A stretch of 64,000 nt of DNA from Halomonas elongata DSM 2581 (GCF_000196875.2 NC_014532.2:3162001-3226000); one strand, 5' to 3'. Positions 8,829 to 17,573 are shown, counted from the stretch's first letter. The notes: generated from the sequence alone by a model not told the origin. Made by a program: numbers and translations.

Positions 8829-11423
8829 TCAGGCCGACACCGGCTCGCTACCGCGATCCCGACGCCGGCGCTGCAACAGTACCACCAGCGCGAATATCAG
8901 GAAGGCGGGAATCCACATCCATTCCTTGGCCCAACGATCCACCGGCGCCAATACCTGGATGATCTCCTGGTCGAAATCGAAACCGAGCTCCTGGGCCTGG
9001 CTGCCGAAGGTCACCATATCGACCACCGCTCGTTCATCTTCGACAAGCAATTCCAGCCCCAGATTCTCCAGACGCTCCTCGCCACTGTCGCCATCCGGCA
9101 CTGGCATGGTCATGTAGGTCGTCAACGGATCCCCCAGGTCATCCTCGCCCAGGATCTGCAACCGCAGGGTGCTGTCCTCGTCGACGTTACCCAACGCCTC
9201 GACGAACTGCGCCGGCGGGATCTCCCGATAGGGGTCGTGGATCATGTCCATCCAGAACCCCGGACGGAACAGCGTGAAGGCTACCAGCAGCAGCAGGATC
9301 GACTCGTACCAGCGATTGCGCGCGATCATGAAGCCCTGGGTCGCCGCTGCGAAGATCAACATCGCCAGCGTCGCCACCACGAAGATCATCACCCCCTGCA
9401 GGAAGGAGACATCGATCAACAGCAGATCGGTGTTGAAGATGAACAGGAAGGGCAGCGCCGCAGTACGCAGGCTGTAATAGAACGCCTGGAAGCCGGTGCG
9501 GATGGGATCGCCTCCCGATACCGCGGCTGCGGCGAAGGAGGCCAGGCCCACCGGCGGCGTGACATCGGCCATGATGCCGAAATAGAAGACGAACAGGTGC
9601 ACCGCGATCAGCGGCACCAGCAGGCCGTTCTGTTCCCCGAGGGTGACGATCACCGGCGCCAGCAGCGCCGACACCACGATGTAGTTGGCCGTGGTGGGCA
9701 GCCCCATGCCGAGGATCAGGCTGAGCACCGCAGTGAACAGCAGAATCAGCATCAGGTTGCCCATCGACAGGATCTCGACCACGTCGGCCAGCACCAGGCC
9801 CACCCCGGTCTGGGAGACGGCGCCGACGATGATCCCGGCGGTGGCCGTGGCGATACCGATGCCGATCATGTTGCGGGCACCGGTCACCAGGCCACTCCAC
9901 AGGTCCAGGAAGCCCTCGCGGATATCCGCCCCGATGTTGCTTCGATGCCGGAGCAGCGCCGTGATGGGGCGCTGGGTCAGCATGATGAAGATCATGAAGA
10001 CGGTGGCCCAGAAGGCCGACAGCCCCGGCGACAGGCGCTCCACCATCAAGCACCAGATCAGTACGATCACCGGCAGGATGTAGTGCAGGCCGACCATCAC
10101 CGTGGGCCGTGTCTGCGGCAGCGAGTAGATCGGTTCATTGGGATCGTCGAGCTCGAGTTCGGGATAACCGGCTCCCAGCTTGAGCAGCACGATATAGATC
10201 GCCGCCAGGACCAGGGAAACCACCCAGGGCGCAGCATCGCCGAGCACCGGCTTGAGCCAGCCCAGGCCGTAATAGACCGCGATGGCCGTGACCATCATCA
10301 ACAACAGGCCACCGAGGAAGCCGATCACCTTGCGCACCAGCGGCTTGGCCGGATTGCTGCTCTCCAGGCCCTGCATGTTCGCCTTGAGGGCCTCGAGGTG
10401 CACGATGTAGATCAACGCGATATAGGAAATCAGCGCCGGCAGGAAGGCGTGCTTGATGACCTCGACGTAGGAAATGCCCACGAACTCGACCATCAGGAAG
10501 GCCGCCGCGCCCATCACGGGAGGCATGATCTGACCATTGACCGACGAAGACACCTCGACGGCACCGGCCTTCTCCGAGGAGAAGCCGACCCGTTTCATCA
10601 TCGGGATGGTGAAGGTACCGGTCGTCACGGTATTGGCGATCGACGAGCCGGAAATCAGTCCGGTCATGCCGGAAGCCACCACGGCCGCCTTGGCCGGACC
10701 GCCCTTGTAGTGGCCCAGCAGCGAGAAGGCCACCTTGATGAAGTAATTGCCGGCACCGGCCTTGTCCAGCAAGGCGCCGAACAGCACGAACAGGAACACG
10801 AAACTCGTCGACACACCGAGCGCTATGCCGAACACCCCCTGACCGGTCAGCCATTGGTGATTGATCAAGCCATAGAGGCTCACGCCACGGTGCGACAGGA
10901 TCCCCGGCATCCAGGGACCTGCCAGCGAGTAGATGATGAAGATGCTGGCGATGATCGCCAACGGCGGCCCCAGAGCCCGGCGCGTGGCCTCGAGCAGCAG
11001 CAGCAGGCCGATCACCCCGACGATCACGTCCTGCAGGATCGGTGCTCCGGGCCGCTGGGACAGTTGCTCGTAGAACACGAAGGTATAGGCGGCAGCCGCC
11101 ATGGCCAGGATGGCCAGTCCCCAGTCCATCAAGGGGATACGATCCCGCGGCGAGCCTTTCAACGCCGGGTAGGCCATGTACGCCAGAAGCAATGCAAAGG
11201 CCAGGTGAATGGAGCGTGCCTCGGTGGCATTGAAGACCCCGAATCCCAGCACGAATGGCAGAGGAGACGCGATCCACAGTTGAAAGAGCGACCAGGCCGC
11301 GGCAATGCTTACCAGCAGTTTGCCAGGCATTCCCGCCGGCTGGCGGGAACCCGAGTCGCTCGAGGAGACCATGTCCTCGAGATCGACCTCGGTGTCCGGT
11401 CCTCTCTTGTTATCCTCAGTCAT
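8829..11423 (-). CDS. TAXI-type TRAP transporter fused permease (DctQ-DctM fusion with C-terminal domain)
   Basis: Inner-membrane sodium-dependent secondary transporter subunit, 864 aa. It begins with an acidic cytosolic stretch of about 45 aa, followed by multiple membrane spans containing the DctM-like core (for example GMTGLISGSSIANTVTTGTF and MGLPTTANYIVVSALLAPV). A soluble, probably periplasmic C-terminal domain (about residues 700-830, DUF3394-like) and a last transmembrane helix with an Arg-rich tail complete it. The start at 11423 (MTEDNKRGP) is chosen over 11525 because AGGA lies 9 nt upstream and the extra N-terminus looks like out-of-frame coding. It works with the upstream TAXI solute receptor; the substrate is not evident. 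Confidence 0.9.
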   Translation of the reverse strand: MTEDNKRGPDTEVDLEDMVSSSDSGSRQPAGMPGKLLVSIAAAWSLFQLWIASPLPFVLGFGVFNATEARSIHLAFALLLAYMAYPALKGSPRDRIPLMDWGLAILAMAAAAYTFVFYEQLSQRPGAPILQDVIVGVIGLLLLLEATRRALGPPLAIIASIFIIYSLAGPWMPGILSHRGVSLYGLINHQWLTGQGVFGIALGVSTSFVFLFVLFGALLDKAGAGNYFIKVAFSLLGHYKGGPAKAAVVASGMTGLISGSSIANTVTTGTFTIPMMKRVGFSSEKAGAVEVSSSVNGQIMPPVMGAAAFLMVEFVGISYVEVIKHAFLPALISYIALIYIVHLEALKANMQGLESSNPAKPLVRKVIGFLGGLLLMMVTAIAVYYGLGWLKPVLGDAAPWVVSLVLAAIYIVLLKLGAGYPELELDDPNEPIYSLPQTRPTVMVGLHYILPVIVLIWCLMVERLSPGLSAFWATVFMIFIMLTQRPITALLRHRSNIGADIREGFLDLWSGLVTGARNMIGIGIATATAGIIVGAVSQTGVGLVLADVVEILSMGNLMLILLFTAVLSLILGMGLPTTANYIVVSALLAPVIVTLGEQNGLLVPLIAVHLFVFYFGIMADVTPPVGLASFAAAAVSGGDPIRTGFQAFYYSLRTAALPFLFIFNTDLLLIDVSFLQGVMIFVVATLAMLIFAAATQGFMIARNRWYESILLLLVAFTLFRPGFWMDMIHDPYREIPPAQFVEALGNVDEDSTLRLQILGEDDLGDPLTTYMTMPVPDGDSGEERLENLGLELLVEDERAVVDMVTFGSQAQELGFDFDQEIIQVLAPVDRWAKEWMWIPAFLIFALVVLLQRRRRDRGSEPVSA

Positions 11424-11496
11424 ATGCGTGTCCTGCTCTGACTCGGTTGACACTTCCCATGCGTCGCCGGCGACCGACCGGCACCGCCAACGTAAA

Positions 11497-11523
11497 GCGC
11501 GGCCCCTCGGCAAGGGACCGCGC
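11497..11523. promoter_or_regulatory. Intercistronic hairpin between TAXI receptor and permease genes
   Basis: GCGCGGCCCC and GGGACCGCGC pair over 9 of 10 positions with a 7-nt loop, in the 137-bp gap between the receptor stop and the permease start. Such stems can protect upstream mRNA or cause partial termination, giving more receptor than permease. That role is inferred. Confidence 0.45.
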
Positions 11524-11560
11524 ATCCTGCGACGAGATGCATGATCTCATTCAGATCCGA

Positions 11561-12541
11561 TCACTCGATCCAGCCCTGCTCGCGATAATAGCGCGCGGCG
11601 CCTTCATGCAGCGGAGCTGACAGGCCTTCGGACACCATGTCCTCGGGTTCCAGGTTGGCAAAGGCCGGGTGCAGCTTCTTGAAGCGATCGAAGTTGTCGA
11701 ACACCGCCTTGACGGTCTGGTAGACGACATCGGGGTCGGTCTCGGCGGAAGACACGAAGGTCGCCGCCACGCCGAAGGTCTCGACGTCATCCGGATTGCC
11801 CTTGTAAAGCCCGCCCGGGATCGTGGACATGGAGTAGTAGGGATACTCTTCCACCAACCCCTGGATGGTCTCGTCGTTGAGCGGAATCAACTTGGAGTCG
11901 ACTGTGGTGGTGGCTTCCTGAATGGCCCCGTTGGGGTGACCGACCACATAGGCCATGACGTCGATGTTGTTGTCGGCGAGGGCGGAGGCCATCTCGGCGG
12001 CATCCAGTTCGGAGGCCAGGGAGAAGGTATCCTCGGTCCAGCCCTTGGCATCCATCACCACTTCCATGGTGTTGCGCTGCCCGGACCCCGGGTTGCCGAT
12101 GTTGACGCGCTTGCCTTCCAGGTCGTCGAGGGTCTCGACGCCGGAATCGGCGCGGGCCAGCAGGGTCAGCGGCTCGCCATGGACGCGGAACACCGCGCGC
12201 AGGTCCTTGTAGGCATCGCCCTCGAAGTTGCCGGTGCCATTGTAGGCCTGATACTGGACGTCGGACTGGGCGACCCCCATGTTCAGCTCACCGCTGCGGA
12301 TGCCATTGATGTTGGCCACCGAACCGCCGGTGGAGGGAGCGTTACACTTGATGTTGGCGTCTTCCAGACGATTCACCAGACGACACACCGACTGACCGAC
12401 CACGTAATAGACGCCGGTCTGGCCACCGGTGCCGATGGTGATGAACTGTTCTTCTTCCTGCGCCATGGCCGGCGATGCGAACATCGCGGCCCCGAGCAGG
12501 GCGCCGGAGAAAGTGGCGGCAGAGAATACATGGCGTTTCAT
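11561..12541 (-). CDS. TAXI-family TRAP transporter solute-binding protein
   Basis: Secreted periplasmic receptor, 326 aa, delivering substrate to the fused permease. The signal peptide covers residues 1-28 (MKRHVFSAATFSGALL through ASPAMA). The mature protein opens FITIGTGGQTGVYYVVGQ, the hallmark of the TAXI family, and carries GKRVNIGNPGSGQRNT. A GTG two codons upstream (12547) is rejected: the Shine-Dalgarno GAGG ends 7 nt before the ATG at 12541 and would touch the GTG. First gene of receptor-permease-Usp. TAXI receptors have been linked to glutamate or other dicarboxylates in a few cases, but the substrate here cannot be read from sequence. Confidence 0.92.
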   Translation of the reverse strand: MKRHVFSAATFSGALLGAAMFASPAMAQEEEQFITIGTGGQTGVYYVVGQSVCRLVNRLEDANIKCNAPSTGGSVANINGIRSGELNMGVAQSDVQYQAYNGTGNFEGDAYKDLRAVFRVHGEPLTLLARADSGVETLDDLEGKRVNIGNPGSGQRNTMEVVMDAKGWTEDTFSLASELDAAEMASALADNNIDVMAYVVGHPNGAIQEATTTVDSKLIPLNDETIQGLVEEYPYYSMSTIPGGLYKGNPDDVETFGVAATFVSSAETDPDVVYQTVKAVFDNFDRFKKLHPAFANLEPEDMVSEGLSAPLHEGAARYYREQGWIE

Positions 12542-12832
12542 GAACACACCTCATTGTGACGTTATGGTCGAAGCGTTCGATCGGCGATCTCGTGTCGACG
12601 ATCGTCGGCGGCTTGCCCGCCCCTTCCTACTTTAGCGAAAACCGCAGCAACATGGTGCGGCATCTTGGCTGCCGTTGCCGTGACAGTCTAGCCGGCCACA
12701 ACGTTTAGCGTTCGTTAATTTTCATGCCTGACGGTCGACGACGCAACTACACATCCCGGCATGGCGGTTGCCGTTGCCTCGCCATTGCCCCCAGACTACT
12801 CATGAAGAATAGCTCCGAACGAGGAGACCGAC

Positions 12833-13363
12833 ATGCAGACTCCCGCCCCCTTCATCGAATGCTGTCAGGGCGACATCGCACGTCAGGACGACATGGATGC
12901 CGTGGTCAACGCCGCCAATGCGGCCCTGCGCAGCGGCGGCGGCGTTGCGGGCGCCCTGCATCGCGCTGCCGGCCCGGCTCTCGCCGATGCCTGCCGCCCC
13001 CTGGCGCCGATCCAGCCCGGCCAGGCGGTGATCACCGAGGCCTTCAAACTCCCCAACCGCTATGTCATCCACTGCCTGGGGCCGGTCTACGGCGTCGACG
13101 AGCCATCCGACACCCTGCTCGCCGACTGCTACCGCAATGCCCTGCATCTGGCCCAGCAGCATGGCATCGCACGCCTGGCCTTCCCGGCACTGTCCACCGG
13201 CGCCTTCGGTTATCCCGCTTCCGAAGCGGCGCGCATCGCCCTGTCCACGGTGCTCGCCACCCTGCCCGACTGCCCGGCCGTACGCCAGGTTCGCTTCGTG
13301 CTGTTCGACGACGCCAGCCGTGCGCTGCATCAACAGTGGCTCGACGCCCTGGTCGGCGACTAG
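12833..13363 (+). CDS. Macro-domain O-acetyl-ADP-ribose deacetylase (YmdB-like)
   Basis: Single macro domain, 176 aa, predicted to hydrolyse O-acetyl-ADP-ribose or remove ADP-ribose from proteins in the cytoplasm. Motifs in order: GDIARQDDMDAVVNAANAAL (catalytic-site Asn and Asp), RSGGGVAGALHRAAG (phosphate-binding loop) and FPALSTGAFGYP (second phosphate loop). The start ATG follows GAGGAG by 6 nt. It stands alone, divergent from the TAXI operon and convergent with dctPQM. No ADP-ribosyltransferase is adjacent, so general ADP-ribose metabolism is more likely than a toxin-antitoxin role. Confidence 0.9.
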   Translation: MQTPAPFIECCQGDIARQDDMDAVVNAANAALRSGGGVAGALHRAAGPALADACRPLAPIQPGQAVITEAFKLPNRYVIHCLGPVYGVDEPSDTLLADCYRNALHLAQQHGIARLAFPALSTGAFGYPASEAARIALSTVLATLPDCPAVRQVRFVLFDDASRALHQQWLDALVGD

Positions 13364-13428
13364 ACCACGAGTAACGGGCCACGAGCTGCGCCCCCAAGAG
13401 CGGCAACCCGAGACTCGTCGCCCGTCGC

Positions 13429-14724
13429 CTAGACGTTATAGCCGAGTACGCCCGGCAACCACAGCGCAATGCCCGGGAAAACCACCACCAGTGCCAGGGC
13501 GACCGCCATAGCGAGAACGAAGACCATCGCCCAGCCGATGGTCTGCTCCAGACGCACTCGGGCCACCTCGGTGGTCACCATCAGATTGACCGCCACCGGC
13601 GGCGTGAACTGGCCGATGGCGATATTCATGGCCAGCAGGATGCCGAACCACACCGGATTCCAGTCGAAATGCTGCATGACCGGTATCAGGATCGGCATCA
13701 GGATCAGGTAGATCGAGATGGCATCCAGCAGCATTCCGGCCACCAGCACCGCCAGCATGATCAGCGCCAGCAGCAGGACACCGTTGTCGGACAGGCCGAT
13801 CACCCATTCCGCCATGTGGCGGAAGGTCCCCAGCATGGTACCGGCCCAGGCGAAGATTCCGGCCAGGGCGATGATCAGCATCACCACCCCGGAGATCACC
13901 GCCGCTTCACCGAACAGTTCCCAGAGGTCGCGCCAGCCGAGTTCGCGGGTCAACCAGAGCCCGACCACCACGCCGTAGGCGACCGCCACCACTGCCGCTT
14001 CGGTGGGCGTGAAGAGACCGCTGCGCAGGCCGCCCAGGATCAGTATCGGCGCGAACAGGGCCGGAATGGCCTGACGAAAGCTCTCGGCAAGCGGCGGGCG
14101 CTCGACATTCTCCGGTGCCTCCCAGCGATAACGACGCGCCAGCCACCAGGCCGGCACCAGCAACGCCGCCCCGGCCAGCATCCCAGGGAACAGCCCGGCA
14201 GCAAACAAGGCGCGCAGGTCCACCCCCGGCACCACGATGGAGTACAGGATCAAGGCCACCGAAGGCGGGATCAGGATGGCCGTGGAAGCCGAGGCGGCGA
14301 TCAGCGTCGCCGAGAAGGGCCGCGGATAGCCGGCCCGGGTCATGCTGGGCAGCATCACCATGGCCACGGCCGCCGCATCGGCGGGCCCCGAGCCACTCAT
14401 GCCGCCCATGATCATGCACACCAGCACCGCCACCAGCGCCAGCCCGCCGTGGCGCGGGCCGATCAGCGCCTGGGCGAAGCGCACCAGACGCGCCGCCACC
14501 CCGGCGCGCTCGAAGATCAGCCCGGTGAGAATGAACAGCGGAATGGCGATCAGGGGATACTTGGCAACACTGTTGTAGGTGTTGGTGCCCAGCGTCGACA
14601 GCATCGAGGGAGAAAGCCCGGCGACGATACCCACCGCGCCGGACAGGCCCAATGAGAAGGCCACCGGCACGCCGGCAATCAGCAGGCCGGCAAAGGCCAG
14701 CAGCATCCAGAGATCAGGACTCAT
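13429..14724 (-). CDS. dctM: TRAP dicarboxylate transporter large permease subunit DctM
   Basis: Polytopic inner-membrane protein of 431 aa, normal for DctM, with about 12 hydrophobic segments. Family features include ALVAVLVCMIMGGMSGSGPADAAAVAMV, STAILIPPSVALILYS and the C-terminal TPPVAVNLMVT. It catalyses sodium-coupled uptake with DctQ and DctP. The start overlaps the dctQ 3' end by 11 nt, suggesting translational coupling. It is the last gene of dctPQM. The substrate is probably an organic acid, but its identity is unknown. Confidence 0.93.
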   Translation of the reverse strand: MSPDLWMLLAFAGLLIAGVPVAFSLGLSGAVGIVAGLSPSMLSTLGTNTYNSVAKYPLIAIPLFILTGLIFERAGVAARLVRFAQALIGPRHGGLALVAVLVCMIMGGMSGSGPADAAAVAMVMLPSMTRAGYPRPFSATLIAASASTAILIPPSVALILYSIVVPGVDLRALFAAGLFPGMLAGAALLVPAWWLARRYRWEAPENVERPPLAESFRQAIPALFAPILILGGLRSGLFTPTEAAVVAVAYGVVVGLWLTRELGWRDLWELFGEAAVISGVVMLIIALAGIFAWAGTMLGTFRHMAEWVIGLSDNGVLLLALIMLAVLVAGMLLDAISIYLILMPILIPVMQHFDWNPVWFGILLAMNIAIGQFTPPVAVNLMVTTEVARVRLEQTIGWAMVFVLAMAVALALVVVFPGIALWLPGVLGYNV

Positions 14725-15190
14725 CGTCGAGCCCTCCGCGCAGGCGCTCGAAAGTCTGCTGGCACTGCCGCCACAGCATCAGCACGGCCAGCAGCGGCAA
14801 CCAGACCAGATACCACCACTGGGGCAACCCGAGCCCCGGTGAAAGCGTCTCCCACTGATACTCCTGCCAGGCCAGCTTGGCACCGAACCAGGCGATCAGC
14901 CCCAGCACGATGAGGCCGCAGAGCCCCTGGAAGAGGATCAGGACACGCCGCGCCGCGGGCGGCAAGGCCCGCTCCAGCAGGCCGATGCGAATATGGCGAT
15001 GGCGACGCAGGGCCACCGAGGCGCCAGCGAAGGTCAACAGCACCAGTAGAAAGACCGAAAATTCCTCGGTAAAGGCAAAGGAGGCGTCGGTGACATAACG
15101 CACCACCACATTGGCCAGGCTGATCAAGCCAATGATCAGAATGGCCAGGGTCGCGAGCACACGCTCGAGTCTTGCATCAGGACGTTTCAT
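14714..15190 (-). CDS. dctQ: TRAP transporter small permease subunit DctQ
   Basis: 158 aa with four predicted membrane helices (about residues 12-34, 45-65, 85-105 and 128-148). The segment EFSVFLLVLLTFAGASVALRRHRHIRIGLL is typical of DctQ: the conserved E-F-S region of helix 2 followed by a basic loop. It partners DctM and is needed for assembly of the transporter. It is 63 bp downstream of the receptor gene, with an intercistronic hairpin in the gap. Confidence 0.9.
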   Translation of the reverse strand: MKRPDARLERVLATLAILIIGLISLANVVVRYVTDASFAFTEEFSVFLLVLLTFAGASVALRRHRHIRIGLLERALPPAARRVLILFQGLCGLIVLGLIAWFGAKLAWQEYQWETLSPGLGLPQWWYLVWLPLLAVLMLWRQCQQTFERLRGGLDDES

Positions 15191-15219
15191 GACGGGGGGT
15201 TCTTGGCGGGTGAGCGGTA

Positions 15220-15243
15220 GCGCCCGGCACGCCGACCGGGCGC
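15220..15243. promoter_or_regulatory. Intercistronic hairpin between dctP and dctQ
   Basis: Perfect 8-bp arms GCGCCCGG and CCGGGCGC with an 8-nt loop, directly after the dctP stop. This is the same arrangement as in the TAXI operon, consistent with receptor mRNA being more abundant than permease mRNA. Confidence 0.5.
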
Positions 15244-15253
15244 ATTCAGCGCA

Positions 15254-16267
15254 TCATTCGGACGCGTCGATATCGCGGCGGGCCGCCTCCACGATCTCCT
15301 CGCCGATACGCGGCACCCACTTGTCATGGACGCTCTCGGTAGCCTCGACGAAGGCCTGGTGCTGCGCTTCGGACAGCTCGGTGACATTCACCCCGCGCTC
15401 ACGGATCGCCTCCAGCCGCGCGGCCTCTTCCTCACGCGTCTTGGCGATCTCCCAGGCTCCGGCCTCGACGGCCGTCTCGCGCAGCATCTCGCGCTGCGAC
15501 TCGGAGAGCGAACCCCACACCTGGCGGTTGGCGGCGAACACCAGCGGGTCGTTCATGTAGTTCCACAGGGTCAGGTGCGTCTGCCCCACCTGGTCGATGC
15601 GCGCCACATCGAATACCGACAGGGGATTTTCCTGGCCATCCACCGCCCCGGTGGTCAATGCCGGCTTGGCATCGGCCCAGCTCATCTGGGTCGGATTGGC
15701 CCCCAGGGCGGTGAAGGTGTCCTGGAACAGCGGCGAGCCCACCACACGGATCTTGAGCCCCTCGAGATCGGCCGGCTCGTCGATGGTACCGCTGGAGTTG
15801 GAAAGCTGACGGAAGCCGTTCTCGCCCCAGGCGAGCGGTACCACGCCCTTTTCCTCGATGGCGGAGAAGATCATCTCGCCGGTTTCGCCGCCGGTCACCG
15901 CATCGACGGCCTCTGCATCGGGCAGCAGGAAGGGCAACGAGAACAGGTTGAGCGCCGGCACCTGGGGCGACCAGTTGATGGTCGAGCCGACCGCCAGGTC
16001 GATCAACCCGGAGCGCATGGCAGAGAACTCCTGGGTCTGGTCACCGCTGACCAGTTGGGCATTGGGATAGACGCGCAGCGTCAGTTCGCCGTCGGAGCGT
16101 TCTTCCACCAGCTCGGCCCATTTCTGCGCGGCCTGTCCCCAGGGAAAGGCGTCGGACAACACGGTGGAAACGGAAAGCTCCCGGGCCTGGGCGGTCAATG
16201 CCGAGGTCAGGAGGGCGGCGCCAGCCAGGGTGGCGACGAATCGTGAAAGGGGGCGGGTCGTTGGCAT
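15254..16267 (-). CDS. dctP: TRAP transporter solute-binding protein DctP
   Basis: Periplasmic receptor, 337 aa, with a signal peptide (residues 1-28, ending LTAQA before RELSVST). DctP-family features: the early VLSDAFPWGQAAQKWAELVEERSDGEL segment, the substrate-arginine region DLEGLKIRVVGSPLF, the loop ALTTGAVDGQENPLSV and the C-terminal helix with repeated Glu/Arg. It captures the ligand for DctQM. First gene of dctPQM, whose upstream region carries four GntR-type boxes shared with a divergent outer-membrane channel. Several DctP proteins of this general type bind sugar acids, but that is only a guess here. Confidence 0.92.
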   Translation of the reverse strand: MPTTRPLSRFVATLAGAALLTSALTAQARELSVSTVLSDAFPWGQAAQKWAELVEERSDGELTLRVYPNAQLVSGDQTQEFSAMRSGLIDLAVGSTINWSPQVPALNLFSLPFLLPDAEAVDAVTGGETGEMIFSAIEEKGVVPLAWGENGFRQLSNSSGTIDEPADLEGLKIRVVGSPLFQDTFTALGANPTQMSWADAKPALTTGAVDGQENPLSVFDVARIDQVGQTHLTLWNYMNDPLVFAANRQVWGSLSESQREMLRETAVEAGAWEIAKTREEEAARLEAIRERGVNVTELSEAQHQAFVEATESVHDKWVPRIGEEIVEAARRDIDASE

Positions 16268-16344
16268 GACGTGTCCTTGGTATCCGCGTTGCGGTTATTG
16301 ATTGTCGGGCCGGCTCCATCTTCTCCAGATGCCAGAGGGCCTTG

Positions 16345-16354
16345 TTGTTCACAA
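16345..16354. promoter_or_regulatory. GntR-type box A (TTGTTCACAA)
   Basis: Inverted half sites TTGT and ACAA, extending to GTTGT and ACAAC. Closest of four boxes to dctP, 78 bp upstream of its start, so it is the likely operator for dctPQM. Confidence 0.5.
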
Positions 16355-16426
16355 CGTTTAAATATGCATGCAAGACACCGTCCCTCACAAGGGCCGGCTC
16401 CCAACGTGGCCAAGCGACAGACACTT

Positions 16427-16436
16427 TTGTACACAA
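16427..16436. promoter_or_regulatory. GntR-type box B (TTGTACACAA)
   Basis: Second copy of TTGTNNACAA, inside an AT-rich block with flanking T and A runs. It lies just before the -35 element of the rightward promoter at 16443. Confidence 0.5.
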
Positions 16437-16442
16437 AAACCA

Positions 16443-16471
16443 TTGCCGATGGGCGCTATAGATTTTATAAC
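16443..16471 (+). promoter_or_regulatory. Sigma-70 promoter for the Tsx/OmpK-like gene
   Basis: TTGCCG (-35) and TATAAC (-10) separated by 17 bp, predicting transcription from about 16478. The -10 touches box C and the start region approaches box D, so a regulator bound there would block RNA polymerase. Confidence 0.5.
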
Positions 16472-16480
16472 TGTATACAA
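16471..16480. promoter_or_regulatory. GntR-type box C (CTGTATACAA)
   Basis: Third box, matching the TTGTNNACAA pattern except for the first base. It begins in the last base of the predicted -10 and covers the predicted start site of the rightward promoter. Confidence 0.5.
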
Positions 16481-16506
16481 GCACTGTCAGACAATGTGAC
16501 GCTCAC

Positions 16507-16516
16507 TTGTCTACAA
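16507..16516. promoter_or_regulatory. GntR-type box D (TTGTCTACAA)
   Basis: Fourth box, 36 bp after box C and about 30 bp into the predicted transcript of the Tsx-like gene. No GntR gene is in the window, so the regulator must be encoded elsewhere. Confidence 0.45.
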
Positions 16517-16668
16517 ACAATGACACAACAACAAGCTTCGACAGCGCCCCTCTGCTACCCAGCGTGGCGCTCCTGCCACCGACAGTGCCGGGATCCCTCC
16601 AACGGCAGGGCCGCTCGAGGCATCGACCCGCTCCAACGACAACATCCAATGAACAGCGGAGACTCATG

Positions 16669-17433
16669 ATGCTCAACAAGACACGACTCGTCCTGGCCAC
16701 CGCCGCCGCTTCGATGTGCCTGGCTCAGGGCGCCAATGCCGCCCAATACAGCACCACCAAGGTGGAAGCGTTGTATGGCTGGAATTACGAGAGTCAGGCC
16801 GGAGCCGGTTTTCCCATCGACAACGAGGAACACGCCATTCTGACCCTGGCCAACGCCACGGGCTGGACCTATGGCGACAGCTTCTTCTTCGTCGATGTCA
16901 CCAACCTGGATCATGGCAGCGAGGGCGAGGACGACTACGGCAGCGTGCACGCCGAGTGGAACCTGCGCGGCAACATCGGTGAGCTCAGTGGCCACGACCT
17001 GTCCATCGGGCCGGTCAGCGACTTCTATGTCACCGGGCAACTGGACATCGATCGCAACTCCTCGGTACGCAAGACCACCCATATGGCCGGCCTGTCCGCC
17101 GACCTGCAGATACCGGGCTTCCAGTTCTTCAAGCTCTTTGCCATGTATCGCAACGACGAGAGCAGCGCGGCCCGCGGCAGTTCCGAGCAGTACACGGCGG
17201 CGTGGAACCTGCCCTTCACGCTGGGCGGCGCCGACTTCAGCTTCGAGGGCTTCATCGACTACATCACCGAGGAAGGCGACCTGGAAGCCCAGTTGCTGAC
17301 CCAGCCGCAACTGGTCTGGCACGCCACCGAGCATCTCGGCATCGGCATGGAATATCAGCACTGGGAAAACAAGTTCGGCCTGGAGGACACCGACGAGTCC
17401 TTTCCACAGGCCATGGTTCGCTGGACCTTCTAG
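16669..17433 (+). CDS. Outer-membrane channel of the Tsx/OmpK family
   Basis: Predicted 12-strand outer-membrane beta-barrel, 254 aa. Signal peptide residues 1-24 (ends GANA before AQYSTT). Amphipathic strands run throughout (for example DSFFFVDVTNLDHG, GPVSDFYVTGQLD, FFKLFAMYRND) and the last residue is the aromatic Phe of MVRWTF expected for BamA recognition. Tsx-family proteins pass nucleosides; OmpK-type relatives have other uses. ATG codons at 16666 and 16669 are both possible: GGAG ends 4 nt before the first and 7 nt before the second, which is preferred. It is divergent from dctPQM with shared boxes, so it may admit the same solute through the outer membrane. Confidence 0.82.
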   Translation: MLNKTRLVLATAAASMCLAQGANAAQYSTTKVEALYGWNYESQAGAGFPIDNEEHAILTLANATGWTYGDSFFFVDVTNLDHGSEGEDDYGSVHAEWNLRGNIGELSGHDLSIGPVSDFYVTGQLDIDRNSSVRKTTHMAGLSADLQIPGFQFFKLFAMYRNDESSAARGSSEQYTAAWNLPFTLGGADFSFEGFIDYITEEGDLEAQLLTQPQLVWHATEHLGIGMEYQHWENKFGLEDTDESFPQAMVRWTF

Positions 17434-17543
17434 GCACTATCCGGAAAGTGTCTACGCTCGGTTATACGACGCTGAAAATCCAATCAAAATGCTCATTTAT
17501 TCCCTGTGAACTCTGCGTTTTGACTCGTGACATCCCTGTCACT

Positions 17544-17573
17544 CGCGGGTAGAGCCGAGCGGCTCTACCCGCG
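17544..17573. terminator. Strong hairpin after the Tsx/OmpK-like gene
   Basis: Perfect 13-bp arms CGCGGGTAGAGCC and GGCTCTACCCGCG with the tetraloop GAGC, between the porin gene and the EamA gene. It lacks a T-run but is one of the most stable stems in the window. Confidence 0.55.

Noticed and set aside
8389..12541. teaABCD ectoine transporter
   Set aside because: The receptor is of the TAXI class and the permease is a single fused protein, unlike the DctP-type TeaA with separate TeaB and TeaC.
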